Positions 22,801-34,053 of a DNA stretch of 64,000 bases are shown one piece after another. A program made the translations under genes and the position numbers. The DNA comes from Ceratopteris richardii (Eukaryota > Streptophyta > Polypodiopsida > Polypodiales > Pteridaceae), in NCBI GenBank assembly GCA_020310875.1, contig CM035407.1:88859632-88923631 (forward strand). Reading direction: 5' to 3'. Positions within the stretch are counted from its first letter, which is position 1, and every line of letters begins with the position of its first letter. The notes below the pieces were generated by a model. It ran no database searches. It saw only the letters and a program-made list of their open reading frames with translations, and was not told the DNA's origin.

Positions 22801-23876
22801 CTTAAGCAAGCTCCACGGGCTTGGTACCAACGAATAGATCATTTTTTCAAAAATATGGGTTTTGAAAGAAGTACTTCTGATGCTAACCTGTATGTAACGA
22901 AAAGGGATAGCAAGCTAGTTGTTGTCATTGTATATGTAGATGATTTGATCATTACAGGAGATCATCAGGAACTCATCAATCAAACTCGGATCAGCTTGGG
23001 AACTGAGTTTGAAATGACAGACTTAGGTCTACTCCATTTTTGTCTGGGAATTGAAGTATGGCAAAGGAAGGATGGCATTTTCATCTCACAACAAAAATAT
23101 TCCAAAGAAATTCCCAAGGCATTTGGAATGATGGACTGCAAACCAACTAGCACACCTATGGAGGTAAATCATAAGCTATCTATGGATGATAACATGCCTG
23201 ATGTAGATGCTAAGAAGTATAGGAAGCTCGTTGGAAGTCTTATTTTTCTGTGCAACACTAGACCAGACATTTGCTATGCTGTTGGAGTGTTAAGCAGGTT
23301 TTCCAACAAACCTAAGGAGAGTCACTGGAATGCTGGAATGCGAATTCTAAGGTACATTGCAGGAACCTTGGATTTTGGTATTTTGTATACCATAGGTGAT
23401 ACACTCCAAGGATATTGTGATTCAGATTGGGCTGGAGATTGTGATTCTAGAAAATCAGTTTCTGGATATTGTTTCTCACTTGGTTCAGGAATATTTTCTT
23501 AGGTAAGTAGGAAGCAACCAACTCTCGCACTCTCCTCCACTGAAGCAGAGTACAAAGCAGCTTGTTTTGCTTCTTGTGAGGCAGTCTGGTTAAGGAGAAT
23601 TCTTGCAGATATAGGCTTTCCATCAAATATGCCAATTGTACTCAAGTGTGATAATCAAAGTTGTATGGCTATTGCAAAGAACCCAGTATTTCATGCTCGC
23701 ACCAAGCACATAGAAGTACAGTACCATTACATTCGTGAGCTAATTGAAGATGAAATTGTGGAGCTAGAATATTGCCCAACAGAGGCAAATTGTGCTGACA
23801 TATTCACTAAAGCACTTGGAAGAGAGCAGCTCAACAAGCATCTTCAACAGATGGGCATAGGACCGAGACCTACTTG
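19807..23876 (+). CDS. Copia gag-pol polyprotein region, copy 1 (nearly whole)
   Basis: A single gag-pol frame typical of copia, cleaved by its own protease in particles. Starting at MMASSSN: gag UBN2-type region (residues about 25-240; [17 protein letters not shown]), zinc knuckle [14 protein letters not shown] (264-277), protease with DSG (from 328; [13 protein letters not shown]), GAG-pre-integrase ([20 protein letters not shown]), integrase core (from about 510; [31 protein letters not shown]), reverse transcriptase (from about 860; [24 protein letters not shown] from 1043) and RNase H ([14 protein letters not shown], ending [12 protein letters not shown]). Codons and domains are well kept. 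About one break is present, so treat it as a recent fossil. Confidence 0.93.
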
Positions 23877-23896
23877 ATTTATCATCGGTAAACATT

Positions 23897-23905
23897 GAGG
23901 GGGGG
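23897..23905 (+). other. Polypurine tract
   Basis: GAGGGGGGG lies immediately before the second LTR and shortly after the end of the RNase H frame. It primes plus-strand synthesis in the copia cycle. Confidence 0.85.
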
Positions 23906-24483
23906 TGTTAGTATATGATCAATGTCTACCCCTCATGATTGTATGCACATTTTGTAAGGCCCCCTTTATGAGGAGAAGCCAAGCGTGCATTACCCAATTG
24001 ATGGGAATCCCAACTTGAATGTTGGATGAAGGTCATATTGGACCATGTAAGATATTATAAGGAAAGGGAGTTACCAGGGTCCCCAATTGTGGGGTCCATG
24101 GAATATTCCCTGTTGGAGTCAGAAATCATTTATATTTGTTAGGTCGGTTCAACCAGTCTAAGCCGTGTATGGCAATTACGCGGGCGGTGGCCGCCCACGC
24201 TCTACCGCCCATGTATAACCGTCCATGGCAGGCCACCCATGATCCTATATATACATGACTTCTGCACTTCCTAAGATACCGAGTTGAGCCAGCATACCTC
24301 TACCTTGTATCTCCCTATCTAGAGTTGTCTAGATCACCATTTAAGCTCTACCTTGAGAGCGCACGGGTGGACAACGCCATCATCTTTGTACTTGCTGCTA
24401 GTAGAAAATTGTTGAGATTCTCCTATATCTGTTATCTTCTCTGCTATTGCTCCTGTGTTATATTGCGTAACTATTGTCTTTCA
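23906..24483 (+). repeat. Copia LTR 2 (578 bp), shared by both internal copies
   Basis: Same length as LTR 1 and two substitutions by eye. It is preceded by a polypurine tract, as a 3' LTR should be, and followed by a primer site and gag, as a 5' LTR should be. This shared position is the diagnostic feature of the tandem arrangement. Confidence 0.95.
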
Positions 24484-24495
24484 TGGTATAAGAGC
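24484..24495 (+). other. Primer binding site of the second internal copy
   Basis: It follows LTR 2 directly and matches the initiator tRNA-Met primer site of the first copy with one difference. Confidence 0.8.
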
Positions 24496-24578
24496 TGTAA
24501 GGTTCGAATAGCTTGAGAAGTAATATTATTTTAGCCTACTAGCAGACTAGAATATCAGTAGATTATTCGAGTGATTAC

Positions 24579-26744
24579 ATGATGGCTTCATCGTCGAATA
24601 GTAGTCTTGGTGCTTCAGCTAATGTTAATGCTGCACCTATTCGAATTCGTCCACCTGCATTCACTGAAGGGAAGCTGGATGGAACCAATTATACACTCTG
24701 GAAGTTCAAAATTTCTGCAATTTTGGACTCCTATGAATTACTTGACACTGTCATGGGACCGATGGGATTGGATCCAGAGCCTATACCAGTTGAAGATCCA
24801 GCAAATTCAAGATTGATGATTCAGCCAGATCCAGATCTTCTACGAGCTTGGAAGAGGCGGAATGCTGATGCATTATGTGCGATTGTCACTAGTGTAAGTG
24901 ATTCTGTGCTTACTTTAGTTCAACATACTACTAAAGCACATGAGGCTTGGGGCATATTGGCTCGACAATATGAGACCAAGAACCACACTAGGATACAGAA
25001 TTTAGAAAATCAGTTGGCAAATGAAAAGCATTCTGATTCTGAAAAGGCTGAAGATTTTATCAAACGGATAAAGCATCTTCAAGATCAATTGGCTGCAGTT
25101 GGTGTTGTTATAACACCAGAAGAGCTGGCTCGAAGATCTGTACGTGTTCTTCCAGCAAAGTATGATGGATTAGTAACAGCCCTTAACACTCAGGTAAGGC
25201 CAACTCCTCTTACATTTGAAGAGTTTTGTGCCATGCTTTTAGAAGAAGAGATGCGGCTGAAGAATCGGCAAAGTACAACTGATGCTGCATTCTCAGCAAA
25301 TGCAAAAGGTAAAGGCTCTTCAGAGGGATCAAAGAAGAAGCCAAAGAAGAAAAAGTTCATAGGAAGTTGCTTCTATTGTGAAAAGAAAGGCCATGCCATC
25401 AAGGATTGCAGAAAGAAGCAAGCTGATGAACGGAATGGGACTGTAAAATCATCATGGAAGAACAAAGAGTCTGCAAACAACTCAGAGTTGGAACTTTGGG
25501 TAGCTATTGAAGAGGTATGTTCATCTGCTCAAGCTCGTGTTGATGAGCCATGGATTTTAGATAGTGGAGCTTCTCGCCATATGACTAGTAAAAAGGATTG
25601 GTATAGTTCCCTAGTGCCTCTGCGGGAATCCATCAATGTAGTGGTGGGAAATGACTCCAAGTGTCCAGCTGAAGGAACTGGAACCATCTCTTTTATCACT
25701 TCTCCAGGTGTTGAGAAAAAGTTATCCGATGTTCTCTATGTACCTACACTCAAAAGAAATTTGTTGTCAGTTTCTGCAATAACAGATCGTGGACTCGAAG
25801 TTCACTTCAATAAGAGTGGTGCGGAAATCATGGATTCATCAGGTAATGTTGTAGGTAAAGGCATACGACGGGATAACTTGTATGAGTTAAGTGCTTTAAC
25901 TGCTATAGAAGATAAAGATGTAAGCAGGTTATGGCACCGACGATTTGGGCATCTCGGATTTGCAGTTTTGAAGGAGATGCAACGAACAGGGATGGTTGCT
26001 CATATGCCTGCATTTTCAGAGTTGCAGGAACCTTGTGAAGCTTGTATGATGGGCAAGCAACAACGAAAGGCATTTCCAAGAGAGACCAGCAATCGATCTC
26101 AAGCTCCTCTAGAGTTGGTACATGCTGATCTCTGCGGTAAAATATCTACACCTGCTTTAGGAGGATCTTTCTACTTCTTGCTGTTAGTCGACGATTATAG
26201 TAGAAAGATGTGGGTTTATTTCATTCGAGAGAAGGCTGATGCTTTTGAAAAATTTAAAACGTGGCATAAGTATGTAGAAAATGAATCAGGAAGGAAACTG
26301 AAGAAATTTAGAACAGATAGAGGAGGTGAATTCTTGTCAACAGAATTCAACAATTACTGTAAGGAGCATGGTGTGAAAAGGCAACTTACCACAGCTCATA
26401 CACCCCAACAAAATGGCGTTGTTGAGCGCAGGAACAGGACAGTAGTTGAAATGGCTCGTTGTATGTTGAAGGCTCAAGACATGCCTGATTCATTCTGGGC
26501 AGAAGCAGTCAATACAGCAGTCTACATCCTCAATCGAAGCTACACAAAAGCTTTAAAGGGGATGACTCCTCAAGAAGCATATTCTGGTAAAAAGCCTTCA
26601 GTTTTGCATTTCAGAATTTTTGGTTGTTTCTGTTATGCACATATTCCTGATTCAACAAGATCAAAGTTGGATTCAAAAAGCAAAAAGTGTGTCTTCCTAG
26701 GATATAGTGAAGAGTCTAAAGCATACAGGTTATGGGATCCTGAG
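24579..26744 (+). mobile_element. Copia gag-pol region, copy 2, truncated after integrase
   Basis: Near-identical to copy 1 through gag, zinc knuckle, protease, GAG-pre-integrase and integrase, up to the LWDPE motif that precedes the integrase tail. Similarity ends sharply at 26744, where sequence of a minus-strand gypsy element begins. RT, RNase H and 3' LTR are not present. The open frame runs a further 35 codons into gypsy sequence; those residues are not copia. Confidence 0.93.
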
Positions 26745-28860
26745 TACACATCATGGTATGTATATGGTCTTTGTTTAGAAGGTTTGGCTTCGGATGTCAT
26801 GGGAATTCTATGGGCACATATAGATGGATCTACTCCCTTCAAGTCCTTATAGGTCCATGCAAAGACATCCCGATATTCCCTTATGAGGCGTATTAACTCT
26901 TGTTCTTCCTCTATTGAGACATCTTGTCCTATGAAAGTACATCGTTCTTCTCCTTCTTCTAACGTTACTACTATCTTCTTGGTTTGTTCTTTATTGTCAT
27001 AAGCTATTCCCGGTTGTGCCTCTCTTTTAGGAATTTGAATAGCAATTTTTCTCTCTTCTACTTCATATTTCTTGAAGTGAGCTGGCACTTCAAATTGATC
27101 TTGTGGCTTGTTTTCTTCATTCTCTAGCTCTTTATCTAACTCCAGCTCTTCTTCCTGTGTGGGCTCTTGGTTGTTTTCGTTCCCTGTGGTACCTATTTTT
27201 TGATTTTCCTCCTCAGGTTCCATTGGTTCTGGCTCCATCTCAATGCTCTCATAGTCCTCCTTCCATTCTTTCTCTATCACTTCTCCTTCTTCAGCTTCCT
27301 GAAGGACTACTACATAGAGACTAACGTCGTAGCCTTCCTCGTCTATACATTCATTCATAGTTATTACTTCTTCATTCACACATACATCGAGGGTCGCTAA
27401 GATCTCCATCCAACCGCGAGGTTCAAACTCTTCATCTAAAAAGACTTGAGGCATGTACGCTGGATCTTGTACAGACCTAGCTACTCCTTGCCTTTGCTGC
27501 CATCCTTTTCTCCTATCCTCTTCCTATTTGGCAGTTTGGCATAGCCATAGATGAGTGTCCTCGTTCATCCAAGATTGGTCACTAGAACCTATGCTGTGAA
27601 TTGACTGATCGTCTTCCTCCTTATGAATTTGATTCCATTGTAAGGGGGGAACATCTTGATAAGTATAAGTGTGGAGATTTATTCTCGTGGTGGTTCCTTC
27701 ATGTTGTAAGTATACATAATCTTTTCCCCAATCTTGCACAACCTTTAGCTGTCTCATAAAAGGTCTTCCAAGTATCATTTCATAATTGCTCGGCCTTTCA
27801 AATTGACAAATTGCTAAGGTGTGTTCAAATTCAACTCCGCAGGTGGTGAAGACTACTCGTTCCAATAATCCCAAGGGTCTTTCTGTGTGTCCGTCAGCCA
27901 TTTGTATTTTCATACGCGTTGGTCTTAAAGCTGGTTTTCCCCATTTCTCCTAGATTTCTCTAGTAGCAATACCTACACCAGCCCTGAATCTAAGATGGCT
28001 TTGGTTGTATAACCCCTAAAGGTAATTGGAAGGCAAGTGTTTCCTTCATCTCCCTCACTAAAATCTCCTACCTTATCCATAGGGATCTTTACAGTGTTTA
28101 CTTCATCCGATATCTCTTTTTCTTCCGTCTTGATCTCCAATTGACTATTTAATTTCTCCTTCAAATGTGGTTTGATCTTCAACAATTCTTCTAATGTTAA
28201 GGTACAAGGGATTTTTACCTTTCTAAGGTGTCGTATGATGTCCAATGTTTGGACGGATGGGTTCGGTTCTTTTTTCCTTAGTGAGGGGATGCAATACAAT
28301 TCTGAATTATGTTCGTACTCCCTTGTGTAATTGGGCAATTCCTTTGCTCCCTCATCTCCTATGTCACTAGGATCCATTGGTAAAATGTCTTCTGAATTTA
28401 ATTCAGGTATTGAATCCTCTATTTCCTCTTCCGCTTCTATCTCTTCAAAGGGTGGTTCAATTCCTTCTACTTTCTTCCATCTGTCCTCTTGGACTCTAGC
28501 CCACAAATCTGTAGGCCATTCCCCTTCTACTTCGGGAACCACGGATCCTTCCCTTTTATCCTCACAATAATTGTCATTCTGTATCTTACTTACTTCAGGT
28601 TTTTCGTGGTCATTGGTGATGATGCACTCTTGGAATTCTCTTTCAGGAATTCGGGTCTTGGGTAATGGCAATGCAGGTTTCTCTAAGGTCTGTTGAGCAA
28701 CTTCTATTAATTTTTTGCAGATCTCCAACCTCTCTTTCTCTAGGTCACCTCTAGGATATTCTCTTTCATGTTGTTTGATGGTCGGTCCGGCTCTTATTTG
28801 TGCCTTGTATGCCTGAATCCACATGGCTAATTCTTCAGGCATGGGATCCGCTAAGACTTA
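26745..28860 (-). mobile_element. Ty3/gypsy (Tat/Athila-like) protease and front of pol, truncated at RT
   Basis: Minus strand from the right: a long acidic linker (about 28080-28842), the protease active-site region (about 27970-28030; FRGYTTKAILDSG) and its downstream part (27524-27913; KIQMADGHTERPLG, NYEMILGRPFM), then a spacer (VFLDEEFEPRGW) and the beginning of reverse transcriptase (YRDVFAWTYKDLKG, ICAHRIPM). It stops at 26745, where it meets the copia copy. RT proper, RNase H and integrase are not present. The spacer matches VFLDEEFEPHGW in the element at 34054-43115, showing one family. The copy is broken in several places. Confidence 0.88.
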
Positions 28861-31734
28861 TCCTACCTCTTCTTTTTTGTACTTTTCATTTTTGTTTTCT
28901 TTTTCAATTTTCTGTTCCTCTTTTGGGTTTTGTTCGCTCCTCTCATTTTCCTTCCTCCGTTGTAACTTCTTTTCTTTTATCCTATCTCTCCGGTTTTTCC
29001 ATCTTTGGGTTCTTTTACTTCCAACACTTTTTTCAGGCTCTTCCGAGTCTTCAACTCTCTGTGGTGTGGGTGTATTCATCTCTAGGTCACTTTGACTGTG
29101 TTCTTTTGGTTTTTCTGGGGTCTCTCTAGCTTTGGCTCTTGTTATCGCCTTCAGTGGTACAGTATATTCCTTATCGCTCCCTGATGATTCGATTACTTCT
29201 ATCACATTGATTTGCACGTTGGATGTAACCTTGTTGGGATTCTTGGGGCAATCTCTGAAAAGATGTTCCTTACCACAATCACTACAGTAGCCTTCCCAAA
29301 CTCGTTGTAGTGGTGGTGGGTTTGGCAATGTGCATTCTCTGATGTAGTGATCACCTCCACATCTATAGCATGGTCCTCTGGGTACAGGCGGTCTGTTCAT
29401 GGGTCAGGGTGGTATGGTTGCTCTAGGAGCTGTGTACATTAATGACACATAGTCCTGCTCATATCCGTATGAACTATCTGACACTTCCATGCCATAGGCA
29501 TATGGTTCATACAGCTGTCCATATTCTATCATAGAGCTTTCATAATTGGGATATGATCCTTGACTATGGTCGTAAGATGAGTCATATGGTTCACTATTAG
29601 CCAATGGTGTGGCTGGGACTATTGCTCTCTCTAGGTTTTCTTCAGGTTGAGCTATCTTGACTGGGACAACGTTCTGAGGATGGGGCGGTTGTTGTCCTAG
29701 TACTGGTTGTGGTTGGGTGTATCCTTGATACGCATATGGTCGTGGCACTGGTGCCTACGGCTGATAAGTGGGATATCTAAAGGTTTCACCTCCTTGATCT
29801 CTCTGAGGGTATCTGTAAGGTCTCATATATGGCTGTGCTGGTCTCGCTTGCCTATTGTAAGGGCAGTTTTCTGTGCTGTGATTTGTATATTTTTGTTCTA
29901 TACTGCAATATTGTAGAGGTCCTGGGACAGTGGGTCTATTATAAGCATAAGCAGGTGGTGGGACTAATCCCCTAGTACACAAGTGAGAAGGATGATCACC
30001 TCCGCACTGCATACATCTTCTGAGCATAGGAACTCTTATAGGGTTACTGGGGTAGTTCCTTTGTCCTTGAACATTCAACTTCTTTGCTACCAAATCGGCT
30101 ATTTCCTCTACATTGTTTTTAGGGATTGATGTGCTACTGGCTGAATCTTCACTTTTCAAACTACCTTGAGGTATTTTCAGGTCTTCTGCTAGGTTGTCTT
30201 TCAGGTCTATACATTCCTTCATGAACTCTTGCAAAGTTTGAACTCTCTTTACATATACCAAAGATCTCAAAGATTCGTTCAACAATCCTTCCAAAAATAA
30301 TAACACCATTTTATTTTGGGTAGGTCTCTCTTCTACTGGACATCTGTCCACATACTGCTTGAATCTTCTTGCTGCCAATCTCACTGATTCGGTAGGGGCT
30401 TGTTTAAAGCTATGGATCAATGATGAAGAGTTGTTTTTGATTCCAGACTTAGTGAATTCCTCAATCATTTCTTGATAGACTTGTTCCATGTTTTGAAAAT
30501 TGTTAGGGTCCAATGGCTGAAACCATGCTAATGCAGTGTCTGACAATGTAAGACCAAAGGACTCATATTGGATTAAGAAGTCTTCTACCTGTTCGGCTCT
30601 GATTACTTGTTTAAATTCAGTTATATGATTGTAAGGTTCACTAGAGCCATCATAGTGGTTTCTCATGCATTTGGCAACTTGAATTGGCCTTAATCTTCTT
30701 CCCGCTTCGGGTGGTCTAGGCATTACTGGGAAAATTGGTCTTCCTATGGGTATGTCTGGTCCTCTTGCTACCGGTGGTCTGACTGGAGTAGGAATTCCAT
30801 GTCTTGGGTCAACAGTTGGTTGAGGTCGATAATTAGGGTTATTTGCAGGTGTTGCAAATTGCACATGTGGTCTGACCGGGATTTGGGTTTATTGTGTTTG
30901 TTGTTTTTGACCCGACTGTTGATATGAATCATTCTGAGAGGTTCCAAGTGGGTTTCTTGAAGTGGTGGCTTGGTCCCTAGGAGGGAACACTAGGATATTC
31001 TGATATTTCAACTCATCTCGTACTAATTCCGTTAAGGGCCAATATCTTCTCTCATTCTTATCCAAATATGTGATGATGGTGGGGAAATCAGGATCTTGTA
31101 ACTCATAGATGGTGACAGGATTTGGGGCAGCTTCCCAAATTGAAGAATGTGCTCTAAGAAGATGCTCCATCCCATTAATCAAGTATACATCCATTAAGGA
31201 GTCATCTTGGGGAATCAGGTCTCCTCTCCATATCCTAGCAACAGTAGATCTCCCTCTAGGACTAGTTACTTGCTCTTCATTCCCTCCTCGATTTAAGTTT
31301 GAAGCATTGTTTTCTTCACCATGTTCATTAATGTTTTCCGGGTGTTCTGTGACAACATATTGGATATCTCTTTTGTCCATGTAAAATCCTCCTACATACT
31401 TGACTGCTGGCCTAGGCACTATGTAAGCTTCTGACGCCTTCTTTAACCTGGCCACTGATCTGTTTAGACCATCCAAATAAATAGGGATCTCATTTTGGTT
31501 GGTGTTCACATACTCCAAAGAAGTCCGGTATTCTCCCTCAATGATTGAGATCATGCCAATCATGGGTACTATGTTCTGCATATCCTCTGAAGCCATGGGA
31601 ATTTCTTCCTTTGACTCACTGGAGGTCTCCGAGTAATGTGAACGGCTACTTGGTTCGGCTACACTACCTATAGAAGAGATTACACTTCTTCGGCTTCCTA
31701 GGGTTCTTCCGGATCTCAGGTTCATCCACTTCAC
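28858..31734 (-). mobile_element. Ty3/gypsy gag region of the same element
   Basis: It starts with a basic NLRSGR motif (MKWMNLRSGRTLG), common in plant gypsy gag. It continues through an N-terminal domain, a central retrotransposon gag domain (about 30100-30650; AWFQPLDPNNFQNMEQVYQ, RRFKQYVDRCPVEE) and three CCHC knuckles: CMQCGGDHPSHLC, CYRCGGDHYIREC and CSDCGKEHLFRDC. Between the knuckles is a Tyr/Pro/Gln-rich stretch. Gag would build the particle and bind RNA. A few breaks are present. The length is large for gag, in keeping with Tat/Athila-type elements. Confidence 0.88.
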
Positions 31735-31845
31735 AACTCTGATCAGTCCTTGCTAACCTCTAGCTTGCTGGCACTATTCACTATGGATCAAAATTCCAGA
31801 AAAGTTTTGACTGGGATTTGACTGAAATTGAAGTTTTCAAGACAC
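31735..31845 (-). other. Gag-proximal leader of the gypsy element
   Basis: Untranslated sequence between the CGATAC-motif array and the first Met of gag on the minus strand. No motif is recognised. Confidence 0.5.
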
Positions 31846-32590
31846 GATACTTGACTACTAAGGTACACGATACTTGATCTTCAGACCCAATCGATACACG
31901 ATACTTGATCACAAACGATACACGATCTCTGGATGCCCACGATACAGGATACTACAACCAAACGATACACGATACTTCACCAGTATCGCGATACTTGAGC
32001 CACGATACACGATACCTGGGTCGAAACGATACTTGAAAAACGATACACGATCTTTGATGGGTATCGCGATCGCTGTATAAACGATACACGATACTTGATC
32101 ACAAACGATACACGATCTCTGGATGCCCACGATACACGATACTTGCACAAAGCGATACACGATACTTAACAAGTATCGCCACGATACACGATACCTGGGT
32201 TAAAACGATACTTGACACATGATACACAAGAGAGACGATACTTGGACTAAACGATACACGATCTTTGACCAAGACGATACACGATCGGTGACAAGTATCG
32301 CGATCTATGAAGACACGATACACAATACTTGTTAAGTATCGCAATCTTCCTGAGACGATACACGATACTTGGACAATAACGATACTTGGTTCAAACGATA
32401 CACGATACTTCTCAAGTATCGCGATCGATAGATCACGATACACGATACACAGTAGGTATCGCGATCGATGACAGCACGATACACGATCTTTGATGGGTAT
32501 TGCGATCCTTGGAACATGATACATGATACCTGGGAAATATCGCGATACTCAACCATAGGAGATTCACGATACTTGCTAAGTATCGCGATA
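31846..32590. repeat. CGATAC-motif array in the gypsy leader
   Basis: About 745 bp contain close to 40 copies of CGATAC by my count. Most occur as CGATACACGATACTTG, CGATACACGATCT or CGATACCTGGGT units, and there are about eight inverted copies (GTATCG), several forming the palindrome GTATCGCGATAC. Spacing is irregular but a higher order is visible: the block from 31892 (CGATACACGATACTTGATC...GGATGCCCACGATA) recurs at 32082, 190 bp on, and a CGATACCTGGGT block near 32006 recurs about 180 bp on. It lies between primer site and gag. The open frames across it are by-products of the repeat. Two more CGATAC copies occur near 32900-32925. Confidence 0.9.
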
Positions 32591-33246
32591 CTCGACCGCG
32601 GGAGAAAGCAATACTTGACCCTTTGCAAATTTTTGCTAGGTTTTGATTAGTTTTGATTGCACACAGGTGTTTTACAAGGCCTTCTACCCTCTCCTCACTC
32701 TCTGTATCATTCAAATCACACTTTTTAACCCCTGTAACTCTTCAACGATACCTAACGCAGATCGCTTTTCTCTGGAAACTTGATTTAAAGGTAAGAAGTT
32801 ACAACACAACCACAATGTGCTCACCTTGGGGGCTGTTGCAACTCCTTTATCACTCCCCCTTGCTCTATGCAGCCCCAGATCGCCTAGTTGCTCAAACACG
32901 ATACTCGACAGTAGCTCTCCACGATACTTGCTCAGAACCACAAGTACTTTACAAAATGACTTTTTTTGGCTTTTATACTTGGGATTTTCTTACTTACTAG
33001 AAATAAAACAACAAAGCAAGAATTGAAAGCTACTCTAACTACCTAGCCTACTCCCTTGCTCCTCCTACTCTACTCATTCTACTCACTTTCCTAGACTAAC
33101 AACTCACTACACACACTCCAAGAATGAGAAGTAGCAAGTGCGGTTGAAAATGACTTACCAAAGAAGAGAAATTCACCACTCCTCCTCTTGCTTCAATGCC
33201 AAAAAGCTACTTACCATCACACGAATGCCTCGGTTTGATTCGACAC
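32591..33246 (-). other. LTR-proximal leader of the gypsy element
   Basis: Non-coding. It aligns in part with the sequence after the LTR at 62823-63602 (for example the AATCAAACCGAGGCATTCGTG block near the primer site versus AACTCAACCAAGGTGCTTTCGTG, and a GTGTGTGTAGTGAG block versus GTGTGTGTAATGAG). It therefore belongs to the element leader and is not intergenic DNA. Confidence 0.65.
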
Positions 33247-33264
33247 TCCCCGGCAACGGCGCCA
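33247..33264 (-). other. Primer binding site of the gypsy element (TGGCGCCGTTGCCGGGGA)
   Basis: On the minus strand TGGCGCCGTTGCCGGGGA, the sequence widely seen at this place in plant Tat/Athila-type gypsy elements. It lies five bases from the LTR end (...TCAACACA). Confidence 0.85.
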
Positions 33265-33269
33265 AAAAG

Positions 33270-34053
33270 TGTGTTGACCTAAGTACCAACTTAGGGACTT
33301 GTGGAGAAAGAGACTATACCTCAATCCCCCTCAAGTGCATATAGTGGGGCTTCACGCTTTTAAATATCAATCCGATGAGTATACAAACCTAGCCGAGTGT
33401 ATGAGGACATGCAATCATGTGACGATCAACACAAATGAACTACTCAAAGAGTGCCAACAAGGCAAAGACTAATCCAAACAAGAGTCAACTGTCGGTCATG
33501 GTGTCACGATACTTGGTGCAGCAGCCGTCAGTAATTTGGACTTTTCTCTCAGCTCCGAACTCCAAATATAGCGAACAGCATATGCATTTCAAAGCTCTCG
33601 AGAAGACCCATTCAATGGCAGTGATTTCACTCAATTCTGACACTCCTACTTCAAGTTATGAGCAAAATACTGAGTCGCAGGAAAACTTTCCTACACTTCA
33701 GCAGTTCCTACACTTTGCACACACCGTAACTACAGCAAATAAACACTTTCATGGATAGACAACACTCCCTCACACTCTTTCCAAGCAATACACATGCATA
33801 CAAGCTCACCAAGAAGAAGATACAGAGTGAAGAAGACACAAATTCGAATTTCTGTGCTCTCTATTCTCACAATGGCAAAAAGTTTTTACAAAGAGTCACA
33901 AATTGACTTATATACTTGTGCCTTAAAAATGGTCCTTTCACACAAGAGACCAACACTTTATTCATTAAAAGACTAATTTCCTACTATTGTACATGGGTAA
34001 GTTTCTAATCTTATGTGGGGATGCATCTAGAGGACTCCTCTAGTGCATTTACA
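33270..34053 (-). repeat. Gypsy LTR (784 bp) between two internal regions of one family
   Basis: On the plus strand TGTGTTGACC...CATTTACA, giving TG...CA ends on the element strand (TGTAAATGCAC...GTCAACACA). It aligns along its length with the plus-strand LTR at 62823-63602 (TGCACTAGAGGAGTCCTCTAG near one end, TGTGTGAAAGGACCATTTTTA in the middle). It serves as the 5' LTR of the gypsy at 26745-33269. Sequence of a related gypsy in the same orientation touches its other end. It contains one CGATACTTGG motif near 33507. Confidence 0.85.

Larger units (their letters stand above)
19134..26744 (+). mobile_element. Young Ty1/copia tandem: LTR - internal - LTR - truncated internal
   Basis: Two direct copies of one copia element share a middle LTR. 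Order: LTR (19134-19711), primer site, gag-pol, polypurine tract, LTR (23906-24483), primer site, then a second gag-pol that stops at 26744. The LTRs are both 578 bp and differ at two positions by eye. The two internal copies differ at about seven positions over about 2.2 kb, so the copies are very recent. The first unit looks almost whole, with about one break; the second is broken by truncation against a gypsy element on the other strand. The likely origin is recombination between LTRs of identical copies or unequal exchange. Confidence 0.93.

Noticed and set aside
26745-26852. Apparent extension of the second copia polyprotein by 35 residues (TSWYVYGLCLEG...)
   Set aside because: These codons are antisense gypsy sequence read past the junction; the fusion is accidental.
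27103-27400. Hydrophobic plus-strand frames over the gypsy spacer
   Set aside because: They are antisense to the acidic Glu-rich linker of the gypsy pol; Glu codons read as Leu/Phe/Ser on the other strand.
28800-29129. Plus-strand Phe/Leu-rich frames resembling membrane proteins
   Set aside because: They are antisense to the Lys/Glu-rich tail of the gypsy gag region.
31846-32590. CRISPR-like array
   Set aside because: The repeated word is only 6-16 bp, occurs in both orientations, spacing is irregular, the DNA is eukaryotic, and it lies inside a retroelement leader.
31909-32714. Long overlapping minus-strand frames rich in Tyr-Arg-Val-Ser and Ile-Val-Tyr-Arg repeats
   Set aside because: They are produced by translating the CGATAC array; different frames give the same word pattern, there is no start context, and no protein family fits.
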